A stretch of DNA of 64,000 nt from Megalopta genalis (Eukaryota > Arthropoda > Insecta > Hymenoptera > Halictidae). The notes under the pieces were generated by a model. The model was given only the letters and a program-made list of their open reading frames with translations, searched no databases and was not told the DNA's origin. The DNA lies in contig NC_135017.1 in the NCBI RefSeq assembly GCF_051020955.1, positions 30,412,689-30,476,688 of the forward strand, written 5' to 3'. How positions within the stretch are numbered: the stretch's first letter is position 1; the number at the start of each line of letters is the position of its first letter. The position numbers and the translations under genes were made by a program. Shown in pieces: positions 10,377 through 20,759 of this stretch.

Positions 10377-11990
10377 GAACGGTGTTAAACAATGAAGATC
10401 ATAGAGAAGTAATATGCTGTGCTGAAATATTTGTCACAGGATAACCATTAATTTCTATAAATAGAGAACTCGTGAAGGAGAAACTCAAGATTGATATTTG
10501 CACTTTTACAAACTATTCGTTAAAGATCCAAGCTTGAAGTTCCGAAATCGGATATTTTCAGAGATCAAAATTTTATTGAGTAATCAATCATATGCGCTCT
10601 TTTCACCGTTCAGCTATTTGCTTTCTCGCTATAATCACATGTACGGTTAGAGGGACTATATGAAGAGATCCAATAGGGTGTGCGTTCGTGTCGAGTATAC
10701 GCGTGTAAGCGATAGGTGGTCCTAACTGACGTTTAAAGAGCGGAAGCTTACGGAGCAGCCATTGTATACTGTCGTTCGAAACCGTAGAAGTGCACACAAT
10801 GGCTGTATTTGCATCGATAAACATTTCACAATCGATAAAGTGTTTATTGAAATGAAATAGATTCGTCGAAAATTCTTTGGCATAGTGACGAATAATTATA
10901 AGAATTCTTTAGCGGAATTGAAAGGAAAAGTTTCCAAAATATGTTAATTTAAATTACATTTAACTTCCAAAAAACAGATTATAAATAATAAAATTTTCAA
11001 AAAGAATGGCAATGGGAAAATTAATGATTCTTTGAGAGTTATGACGGAGACGGTAGCGACGAATCCAGTGAATATTGTGTCAAAATTTGAAATCAATCGG
11101 ATAACTAGATCTCTAGACATTATGTTGATCATATCAAAAAATACTATTCCGAGAGAAACGTGTTTGAAGTGCCTCATGCTCGTTCTACGAATGTACAGTT
11201 ACTCAGGCGGAGAACAAATAAAGACGCTCGTATTCGAAAACGGAAACATGGTATATTATATTTTATCGTAATAATATATATTTATAACGTAAATTCCCAC
11301 AAATAATTCACATAAGAATTCACATAATAATTCATATTAAGAAAAACAATGTTTAATTCTTGTGACACAAAACTATTTTATTTTTCCGCCAATTTTCATC
11401 GCGAACATAGATGTACTCTCAAACATGTATATAATTCTTATGAATTGTAAAAAAACGGTCTTCAAGCAAACTTCAAGAAAACTTAAACAATAAGAAAAAG
11501 ATTTTTCAAAATTCTAGCCCAGAATACCTCCTTGACACTAAAATCATCAAATCAGTCAACATGATTGATTTCTGATATTTTCTTTCACACTCTCCGATGT
11601 CATAAAAATATTTCTACGTGACATTTTCAGATAAAGTTCTTTTTATTCAAGCATCTGTTAAAATTTAAATTGTTCGAAGTTTATAAAAAAGAAAAAAACA
11701 ATCTTGTCATTGTTACAAAGCAGTACACATTAGTCGCGTTTAGAACTCGGTAGTTCGAGTTGTTAAAGTCAACTAAGAAGATCGGTCGAGAGAGCCGCGT
11801 ATTGGATAAGGATGGTAAAATATTTTCAGTAATATGCTTTTACGTAGCCTCGTAATCTCCTCCCAACGATATGTTTTATTAGCTCGTAAATAAGACCTTA
11901 GAGACTCTCCGCGCGGCTACGTGGAACAGTACATTCGAAAATAACAGCTTCTCCGGAGTGAATTCCTTGACTCGCTTTCAAGCTAGCCGG
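10377..11990. other. No gene recognised
   Basis: AT-rich DNA. Minus-strand frames at 10603-10824 and 10944-11177 are short and match nothing I recognise. GC content begins to rise after about 11750. Confidence 0.4.
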
Positions 11991-11999
11991 ACGAAGGAT

Positions 12000-13090
12000 A
12001 AACGACACGGCCGGTAACCTCTCTCGCGTGTCTCCTACGTATCAATTCTCTCTGGTATTAAATGAGACGCGCAATACGCGTATCGAAAAACAAGACGTAT
12101 CCACAGGTCGTTGTAGTCGCGATGGAAATTGTGGAGGCACGCGAAACATAAAGACAGAGGGAACGGACCCGAAGAGAGGTTACGCGCGCGTCGCGTCGCG
12201 TCGGAGAGAGTCGCGTGCGAAGCACATGCAGGCAAATAGAAACTTAGCTCACACAACAGTGCTACGTGGGCGTGCGCAGTTGCGCGCGCGACTTTGCTTC
12301 TACACTGATTCATCATCGGCCGACGACTGGTGTATGTACGTATCCATCGCGAGACATTAACGTTCTACGCGAACGACCCCCAGTAATTAAATCTACGTCG
12401 TCCATCAACGCCCCCTAGCTACGAAGAGAATAGAAGGAAGAGATCGTTAATAACGATGACAGATTAGGTTAGGTTAGTTTAGGTTAGCATTTTGAATAAC
12501 GCATTCTCGGCTCGGATCCTCGTCCGAGCGTGTTTCTAGTATCGAGTTCTTCCGTTATTTTCGTATGCCTGCCAACGAAGGTACAACACAACACGAGCGA
12601 ACGCCACGAGCGTCACGCCCACTGCCGGCAAACGACAGGAAACTTTCGAACGGCTCGAAGACCGCGTGTCACGAACACACGTCGGTCCGTGCGCGTTCAT
12701 CAATGTAATTCTTGCGAGGAGGAACGCGGAAACTGTTCGCGGTGTTCTCTGCAAATCAATCGATACAGGCGTTGAACGCTTGGCTTCTTGGTCGGAAAAC
12801 GATATTAGGATGCTAAGTAATCGAGACTTCCGCCGTGTGATATCGAGCAGAGTGAAAAATAGTGGCGAAATCGGTCCAGTATCTACTGAATAGCGAGTAT
12901 CGTGTAGCCAGTCACGTGGTCGATGTCGAGCGCGGCCGAGGGCCGAGACAAGCCGAACTTAACCGAAACGTGGCCGCGGCGCGGTGCGTCGCGCCAGCTC
13001 GGGGATATAGATCCTTCGGTGCGCAAAGCGGCGTTGCCAAGTCATTGCCTTGGAGCCGGCCGGCTTCTCAACCAGCCGATTTCTTCCTTC
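12000..13090. other. GC/CpG-rich island, candidate promoter or exon region
   Basis: Base composition changes sharply to GC- and CpG-rich, with runs such as CGCGTCGCGTCGCGTCGG near 12186. Several overlapping frames exist on both strands (110, 93, 81, 75 codons) as expected when stops are rare, and none shows a domain. In AT-rich insect genomes such islands often mark promoters or first exons. I see no start, splice or domain evidence to name a gene. Confidence 0.35.
12464..12488 (+). repeat. Interstitial TTAGG telomere-like repeat
   Basis: The sequence TTAGGTTAGG followed by TTAGTTTAGGTTAG is a short, imperfect run of the insect telomere unit TTAGG. It lies inside the GC-rich island. It is far too short to be a telomere. 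Confidence 0.7.
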
Positions 13091-13095
13091 GTTCT

Positions 13096-13306
13096 TTTGC
13101 CCGTTCGCCTGCTTGCTTACTTGCTTGCTTGCTTGGCTGCTTGCCTGTCTGCTTGCTTGCTTGGCTGCTTGCCTATCTGCTTGCTTGCTTGCTGGTCTGC
13201 TTGCCTGCTTGCTTACCTACCTACCTACCTACCAACCTACCTACCTATCTATCTACCTACCTACCTGCTGCTTGCCTGCTTGCCTGCCTGCCTGCCAGTT
13301 CCTCGG
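13096..13306 (+). repeat. Tetranucleotide arrays (GCTT/GCCT and CTAC)
   Basis: A degenerate array of GCTT, GCCT and GCTG units (about 13098-13214) is followed by CTAC/CTAT units (about 13216-13268), then GCCT units again. Because four is not a multiple of three, all frames stay open, giving false leucine/cysteine-rich proteins in the 12862-13494, 12923-13381 and 13050-13352 frames. Confidence 0.9.
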
Positions 13307-13449
13307 TCTGTCCGACCCATCGACCATCCGCCCGTCTTTACAGGACAAATAACGTTGCCTTGGCTCTCTTTTCTTGCCTGACTCACGCACTGACCGCGTT
13401 TCCTTTCGCGAAAATACCTTCAATTTTCGATAGCCATCGTCGAATTCTT

Positions 13450-13481
13450 TCCCCCCCCCCTCTCTCTCTCTCTCTCTCCTC
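13450..13481 (+). repeat. C homopolymer and CT microsatellite
   Basis: A run of ten C is followed by about nine CT units. Confidence 0.9.
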
Positions 13482-13499
13482 TCCCATCTCGTGAGAAAG

Positions 13500-14585
13500 C
13501 ATGACAAGAGGAAGTCGCATTGCTACGCGCATGCCGGTGATGTAATTCCTTTCCGTCCGTTAATTTCTTCCTAACGACATCTCCCGTGACGTATTGATAC
13601 TCGTATTAAGGACCTTTTTCTTTTTCCGCGCCGATCATGCCTTACGAAGTTGAGAGAAGTCTAATTTTATTAGAAAATTTTAGATATCCTAGATTAATGT
13701 CTTGATATCTCATAAGAGATCTTGTATCAAGCGCGCTGAATTTATTAAAATAATGCAATTGAATGAACACAGTCAAGAAATTCCAGTTAGTATTATACCA
13801 ACGTTGGAGATCCTTTTCTCTTTGCATTCTTAGCATCGAATTCTCGGCGTCTCTTCTGGTTTCTTGGTTTCTGAAAGTTTTTCCAAATGTCACTGATACG
13901 CTTCAGTTATCTGTTCCTTATCTTGAGCGGTAATATCCGATGGGTTTGGGCCGGAGAATAGGAGTCAACGGTGTAGATCTTTCTAAACGCACGGCATAAA
14001 CAGCACCGTGTAAAACATACCGTCATGTATCATGTACAAGCATATATTTATTATGCGTAAACTTGCACAACGCGTCATTAGTGTACGTAATCATTTGTTG
14101 CATAATGCACAGTGAATTAGTAATTATTCTTGAGGAAAGCAAGGAGGGAAGAGAAACAGATATCTTTTTGCTTCGCGTGTAATCTGTATAAATGGTAGGC
14201 ACCGTTTTTACGAACAACGCGACGCCAATTAATTTCGGCAACCTTGGCTACCTCGATACTTTCGAATATTTTTATGCAATTTCGTCTTCGGAAGGCAGCC
14301 ACGGTATTTAGAACTTACCGTTATTACGAATAGCAACGTCCGTTGTCGCGGTCCCTTTCCAGTGAAATTCACTGTGCACCGTGCCCCATCCTTTAATAAA
14401 AAGGGCGTGACCCACTGATGGGTCACATTTGACTGCAGTTATACCGTGATAAATAATAATGCACTCAGTGGATCAATCGACTTTTAATATTTCTTTACAA
14501 GCTCCAAAATCTTACTAATCTATATTTCGTTCATGACTTAAAAATATTATTAATAGAAATATGCAACACAAAAGTGAGTAGTTAA
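13500..14585. other. No gene recognised
   Basis: Short minus-strand frames at 13642-13893, 14023-14241, 14117-14302 and 14229-14426 overlap in different frames. None carries a motif I recognise. Confidence 0.35.
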
Positions 14586-14588
14586 TAT

Positions 14589-14682
14589 ACGTAAATGTTT
14601 TATTTACATATGACAACTGATGAATAATGTTTACTCGAAACTAAGTTGTTTATACATATGTAAATAAAACATTTACATATGC
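14589..14682. repeat. Short inverted repeat
   Basis: Arms of about 30 bp, GTAAATGTTTTATTTACATA (14591-14610) and its inverse (about 14658-14677), are separated by roughly 45 bp. The stem would be AT-rich. Confidence 0.7.
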
Positions 14683-15189
14683 AACACTTAGTTGCACAAC
14701 GTACAACTTAGTTATACAATTTTGCAAATGCACTTTCAATCGAAGTACAAAATTCAAAAACGGAATAGTATGTATATATGTATTTTATATATAGGGATTT
14801 GTTTAAATAAAACATTAACATATACAATACAATCTTGTTTCGATTAAGCATTATTAATTAATTAAAGACGTTTAAGTCACCTTAAACATGTAATTGATTA
14901 CGAGAGTTTAAAATTCAATCGAACCGAGTTGAACCGTCGATAGATCTTTCAATAAATGCCTATAAGAAAATATGCTATTCCAATTTTAAATTCTATTCTT
15001 TGACTGAAACCTTAACCTTACCTAATCACAAAAAAAGATAGTATTTCAAATAATTGATGGAGAAGGCACGTGAAATACTATTTCAAATAATTGTTTCCAG
15101 TACTATTTTAATTAATAATTTTCTCTAGTGCGAGATAAATGACCATTTTCAATACATGCACTTATCTCTATAACGTCAAATAAATCTTG

Positions 15190-15335
15190 AAATACTAATA
15201 TTATAATATTATAATGTTATAATATACTAATATTATAATATTATAATGTTATAATATACTAATATTATAATATATTATAAATATACTAATAACGTATTAT
15301 ATAATACGTTATATAATAATAATATTAAATACTAA
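15190..15335. repeat. AT-rich tandem array
   Basis: Repeated units of the type ACTAATATTATAATATTATA and AATGTTATAATAT. It is self-complementary and low in complexity. Confidence 0.85.
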
Positions 15336-15397
15336 TTTTAAAACAAGAGTATTTTATCAACTATTTCCGATACTTTTTCAAATATCTTTATACAGGT

Positions 15398-15853
15398 TTG
15401 CGTGTGTCCCTCGAATTAGAAATTGGTTTGCATTCACTCAATGTTGATAGTTTCGGTGATCAAAGCGTTTCCATCCGTCTTTCTTGTTGGTTTCACGTCC
15501 ACTCTAAATTGCAGTTTTCTATGAATCGGAAAAATAGGTTCCTTTATTCTTACGGCATATGCATTGCTGCGCGCACCGTGTACCATTGCAAGTTGCATGC
15601 TGGGAGTTACGAGATTATGCGAGTTTCTTCACGTGGAAAACTCTCAAATCGTCGCCGTTGCCGGCAGAGTGTGACACGGAATTGCGACGTTGCCAATGTT
15701 GCAACCACTCAAGGGCAGTTCACACCGTGTCACTGTTACCTGCACGTTAATATTGTCATGCACTGTATTGGCATTATCTCTGCCGCTGGAAGGAAAAGCT
15801 ATCTCTGTCGCTTTTTGTCACAAAGTCAAAAGAAATTTCAGTTTACGTATTAA
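15398..15853 (+). other. Open frame of 151 codons, unrecognised
   Basis: This frame is the longest in an otherwise AT-rich stretch and its DNA is GC-richer than its flanks (15380-15840). The predicted residues (many Cys, His, Arg and Ser) match no family I know. It ends right at the TTAA that starts the next transposon, so the stop may come from the insertion. It may be chance or part of an older element. Confidence 0.2.
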
Positions 15854-16437
15854 CCCTTTGCACTCGAAGAATTTAGTCGCATCGTCAATCGGGGTAATTC
15901 TATTGAGCTTTTATTAAAAATCCGTCATTGTATACAAATATAAACTTTATTATAATATTTTATTGCACATGCCACACGTATAAAACTTGAACGAACATAT
16001 ACGAATGATCGATAATAACAAAAACGAAATTGTACATGTGCTCGAATTTCAATCATGAATGACGCATTGATACACTGATTAAATGCCTTCGTATTTCCGA
16101 CAAACTAATTAGAAATAATTGCTCTGTTTAAATAGGACTTGGCATAAAGTCGCATTGACATGGATTTCATTACCTATTGTATCTACCAATTTATTATATC
16201 CTCTTAATTTTATCAGAATCTGTAATATCTATGAATGTTGACAAAATAATCAACATCGTACAACTGAACTTTTTCCATTTCAAAATTTGATTAAATATAT
16301 TACTTTAATTTTATGAAAGTTTTGAAGTGTTCGGCGTGGCTGTCAAAAAATGTTAAAGAAAAATGAATCTTGGAAATACTATTATTACCAGCAGTCTTGT
16401 GAATATTTCTTGTGGGGAAACATTCGAGTGTTAAGAG
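15854..16437. mobile_element. piggyBac-type MITE (TTAA), larger of a tandem pair
   Basis: TTAA at 15850-15853 and 16438-16441 flanks ends CCCTTTGCACTCGAA (left) and, read inverted, CTCTTAACACTCGAA (right); 12 of 15 match. The 584-bp body is AT-rich and non-coding. The right-hand TTAA is shared with the 75-bp element that follows, which is what a second insertion into the same TTAA would leave. Confidence 0.65.
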
Positions 16438-16441
16438 TTAA

Positions 16442-16516
16442 CCCTTATCACTCCAAGAATTTTATAGAACGCTGGTTCAAGCTTGGCAGCATTACTGCAG
16501 GTTGGAGTGATAAGGA
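16442..16516. mobile_element. 75-bp piggyBac-type mini-MITE (TTAA)
   Basis: Ends CCCTTATCACTCCAA and, read inverted, TCCTTATCACTCCAA match at 14 of 15 positions. TTAA lies at 16438-16441 and 16517-16520. At 75 bp it is among the shortest elements in the window and has no coding space. Confidence 0.75.
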
Positions 16517-16520
16517 TTAA

Positions 16521-18084
16521 TACAATTGTAGAATGTGGGATTTCAGTATAGATCACAAAAAAATCGTGAACACAAATTCTATGGATTGAAGAAAATTAAA
16601 AATCAGGAAGATATTACTGATACAAAGAATTAGTAATCAGAATTTCAATGCTTTATTTGACAACAATTTTCTACATATAGATCGGATATCCAGACAAAAA
16701 TCTCTTAAAGATAAACTTTGTGAGGAAAGAATTCCGCTGACAGCAAATTGCTGTAAAGGTTTTTTAAAATAAAGTCTTTCTATGGCATATAATTTTGGGG
16801 ATTATTTCTTTAATCATATTTGAAATAAAAAAAAAGAAATAATGAACTATTTGAAATTACTATTATTTCAAATATATCTAATTTTTATTTTTAAATAACA
16901 GCATTGAAAATAACGGTCCTAAATGAATTATTTCAAACAGCTATTTCTTATTTCCATTTCAAATAAAATTTGGCATGTTCTGTAACATGTTTGAAATAAA
17001 CTAGAGCATCGATTAAAATTTTGGAAGTTTTTCACTATATTCGTTATACCACTGCACGTAATAAATGCATGTGAATCAGTACTTTGACAGATACAATTCT
17101 TTTGTAACTGATGTAATTCGTGATATCATTGAAATCTTTCAGACGAGGTGTTTATTTAAATAAAACTGGCCATGTATTTGCACTTTTGCTTTACACCTTA
17201 AATCAAGAAATTGTGTTTCGTTTGTAATGTCACATTTCTAAGAAACATATTATTCTTTGTTTTCATTTAAAATAAAGTTAACCCACACTGGAATATATAT
17301 ATAATTAAATATAATTAAAATGGAATATATATATGGAATATATAATTAGGAAACAGTACAAAGTAATATTACTGTGCTAAGAACGAACAAAAAATTTGAT
17401 TTTCATTGTTACCAATAGATTTGACTTTTTGAAAGATACAACAATGTGTCCAATTTGATATCGCAAATTTCTGGTAGATACTAATGTGTGATACTATTAT
17501 CGAGCCTTTTAGAAAAGAAATGAATTCTTTCAAATATCTAATTGTTCATTGTCTGATCCCGAAAAAAATTCGAATGACGAAACGCTATACATACATATTG
17601 GTTTTCTTCGTCATGCTCGCCGGACAATTTCATTCGCGTCACTTGTTTTACACCTGAGAATTTTTACTGTTGCGTGAGGAAAAGGAGGACACGCGTGAAC
17701 CTTGGATTATTACTTTCTTTATGGGCCAAAGAAATTGGCGCCGGTAATTAATGCCGTGAAGAGCAAAGATGACTAACGAACATAATCGTATACACCCCTC
17801 GGTTGAGTTTTGCAATCGCACTTTTATTGCATTGTATTCAAAGCGTTGATGAATCGGAGAAAGCTGCGAACTTATCGCAGCGTGTCTTGAATGTTGCATT
17901 TTCAAAAAATGTGACTTCAACGACTGGTTTCCTTGCATCGTTGCAAAATCAGCCACCTTGATCCATCGGATCGTTTCAATTCAGATTTAAGCGTTGATTA
18001 TCACATGTTTGGGAAACGAAATAAATATCTTAAAGCGGTTTCGTTATTCCAAACATTTGAAACTAAAAGTGCATTAAAAATGCT
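16521..18084. other. AT-rich, no gene seen
   Basis: Includes a stretch (about 16800-16990) with many TATTTCAAATA and TTTGAAATAA palindromic words. A 102-codon minus-strand frame (17648-17956) has no recognisable motif. Confidence 0.4.
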
Positions 18085-18710
18085 GAAACTACGGTCGGAC
18101 ACTTTTTAATACGGAAAAAATTGTAAAATGTGACTTGAAATGACTTGAACTTTTCTTTGAAATGTTAGACGATCTAATTTACTAAACGATCACCAAAAAA
18201 TGGTTGCAATAACTAAAATTGGTTGAAATGGCAAAAGAATAAAAAAATCTCACGTTTTAATTTTTTTATTTCAGAGAATAATTAAACATTAACATTGGTT
18301 AATGTTATTATGAGACACGAGCAATGAATTTTGATTTTTGTTACGAGCTAGATGCATTGAACTTTATTTTGTTCCGAAGTAATGAAAACCTGCTATTTTC
18401 ACAATCTTTAATTGTTCATAGCTTATAACAACGTTAACTGATTTCGATGAAATTTTCTGCATGAATATAAGTTATCGAAGTCTACAAAATGCACTGTTTA
18501 AAGTTTAATTATTCACACAGATAAAAAAGTTTAAAATATGAGATTTTTTAGTTTTTTTTTTGACATTTCAACCAATTTTAATTTTTGCATTTAGTAAACT
18601 AGATCTTCTAACGTGTAAACAAAAATTCAAGTCATTTAGTCAAATGTTTTAAAATTTACACCGCGTTAAAAAGTAATCGAATATTTTCGTGATCGACTAT
18701 AAGTGTCGTA
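18085..18710. mobile_element. Foldback element with ~200-bp arms
   Basis: The left arm (about 18092-18285) is the inverse of the right arm (about 18500-18708). Shared blocks include TTCAAGTCATTTAGTC, ATTTCAACCAATTTTA, TTTAGTAAAYTAGATC and TTAAAAAGTAATCGAA or its variant. The spacer holds ~210 bp of unrelated AT-rich DNA. Related arms occur at 1-345, 800-1150, 19085-19300 and 35790-36040. The ends recall Tc1-type repeats (CGAATATTTTCGTGA), which is inference. Confidence 0.65.
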
Positions 18711-19084
18711 TTATTGTTCAGTGGAATTGTAGGCTTTGATATCGCAGTTTTTAATAGATTAGTTAGTAACGTTAGTGACTTGGCAGTAGGGTGAAAAACC
18801 ACATTAGGATATAATATATTAGAATAATAATTGCTGTGGATTATGACACTATTTGATAATAACTTCAATGATTTACTTTAGTTTCGATTGGTTTACTTAA
18901 AAACGGTTTCAAATAATCTGAAGCAATAAATATAGCAAATTAATCTAACAAAAGTAGAAGAATTATACAAAGTATATAAATCTGGTTCATGCCGACATCT
19001 AAATGAAAATGGTTTTCCAAAATACTTTATATCTTTAATAGGTCGGTATAATGTAAACAAATACATGAAACCTCCAAAACGCAT

Positions 19085-19300
19085 CATTTAAATTTTCGTC
19101 TTAGACTCAGATAAAAAAATATAACAGTAAGCTTTTTTTAAATATTTTTTCGCATTCTAGCTAATTACAATTTTTGAAAAAACTTATTTAGATATTCTGT
19201 AGCGAGCTAGCGCCTTTAACATCGCAAAAAAAAATCAAGTCATTTGGTCCAATTCAAAAAAACTTATTTCGTTTTAGCATTCGAACATTTGACAAAAATA
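19085..19300 (+). repeat. Foldback-family arm, partial copy
   Basis: It has the family blocks GACTCAGATAAAAAA, CATTCTAGCTAATT, AATCAAGTCATTTGGTCC and GCATTCGAACATTTGAC in the right order. The arm ends inside the inverted repeat described at 19254-19567. Confidence 0.5.
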
Positions 19301-19418
19301 TAACTGACTATATTTATATAGTCAGTTATAAAATTGATAGATAAAAAGTAATATAATAATAATATAATAATATAATATAATATAATATAATATAATATAA
19401 TATAATATAATATAATAT

Positions 19419-19468
<50 letters not shown>

Positions 19469-19567
19469 CATAATATAACTGACTATATTTATATATATAT
19501 ATATATAAATATAGTCAGTTATATTTTTGTCAAATGTTCGAATGCTAAAACGAAATAAGTTTTTTGA
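19254..19567. repeat. Inverted repeat enclosing an AT microsatellite
   Basis: Arms of about 60 bp lie at 19254-19332 and 19487-19567. Each carries TTCGTTTTAGCATTCGAACA and ATATAACTGACTATAT. Between them are TATAA and TA arrays (about 19350-19466). The arms appear nearly perfect, which implies recent duplication or repair by inverted copying. Confidence 0.85.
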
Positions 19568-20254
19568 TATTAAAGTATCATTGGTAATTTTATCTATCAA
19601 TTTTTCTTAACATATTTGTTTCAATATGTTATTATGGTACTCCTTTCAAATGAATTAGTTTCTCTACAGACTTTAATCAAAAACCTGTGCAAATATAAGT
19701 AAATTATTAGAAATTCGATAATCGAATAACGATATTTATATTCTGAGTCCACATAAACCCGAGCTCCGCACGTGTGCACGTTGCTCGTCAATAAATTGAG
19801 CAATTTCGGACAATCCGGACAATTCGGTTTTACAAAATTCGCGTGTTGAAAACTCAGGGGCAACAATGAGAACCCTAAATGTCGAGCAGAAAGAGAAATA
19901 TGTGCTTTCACAGGTTGACGAGTTTCGCAGCGAGATCATGTCGCATTATACGTACGCGAAGCGCTCGGTAGACGGTGAAAGTAGCATAAATTAGGTAACC
20001 TTAATATTGCTTTTATTGTTGTGTAACCAGCGGTAAGGAGCGCGGCGGAATGGTCCATTAACGGATCGCATGACATTGAAAATAACTCGGCGTTCCGAAA
20101 ATATCTAGAAAACTCGCTCGCGTTTTCTAGTTTTATCATTTCTTGCTTGCGCAACGGCTCGTAAAGCGTTAGACGCGAAGTACGTTGGTGCTTAGCATTT
20201 TAAAACGCGAAACTTGACGACATTGAGTTCACGACAAGCGTACAAGCCTACGTA

Positions 20255-20746
20255 GGGTACGTGTATCAATTACTGTGCCCTTACAATAATTTTACTTATA
20301 TTTAAAAACTACATTATTCATTATTGAATTTTTAAAATAATATTTTATCTGTAATTTTCACAGCCGAATCAAAACTTTAACTTCTTAAGACCTGTAAAAT
20401 GCGGAAACTAATTTTTCAATTTTCTGATTATTGGTTTGATGTGATTTTTCCTTCATTTTGTTAAGGAACTTAGGAAATACGTTGCAAATGAAGATAAAAA
20501 GAAGACGGAAATGATACTTTCCAAAAGAAAAGGAAAGGCTCGGTAATTGACACACGGAAATTAACTTTTCATCTTTTTAAGTGAAATTTTTATGTGTTAT
20601 TTACATATTTCAGTTGCATATAATTTGTTCTTTACATATAATTTAAATGTCTTCAGAAGTTTTCATTTATAAATAAAAGTAACTATTTTATTCGTCGAGA
20701 ACTTCGAACGTCGCTTTAATGGGCACAGTTATTTATACACTTACCT
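20255..20746. mobile_element. TA-flanked MITE, Tc1/mariner type
   Basis: Flanked by TA (20253-20254 and 20747-20748). The left end GGGTACGTGTATCAATTACT and the inverted right end AGGTAAGTGTATAAATAACT match at most positions over 26 bp, both ending CTGTGCCC. The body is 492 bp and non-coding. A second, partial copy of the right end is at 62873-62965. Confidence 0.7.
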
Positions 20747-20759
20747 TAGATGTAAAATA

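Noticed and set aside
12464..12488. TTAGG run as a telomere or chromosome end
   Set aside because: Fewer than five units, imperfect, and embedded in unique sequence on both sides.
12862..13494. 210-codon plus frame with a long Leu/Cys/Ala-rich middle
   Set aside because: The middle is the translation of a GCTT/GCCT/CTAC array, open in all three frames. It shows no conserved domain.
17288..17310. TTAA-CCCACACTGG as a piggyBac-type end
   Set aside because: No matching inverted end was found nearby; a single short match is not enough.
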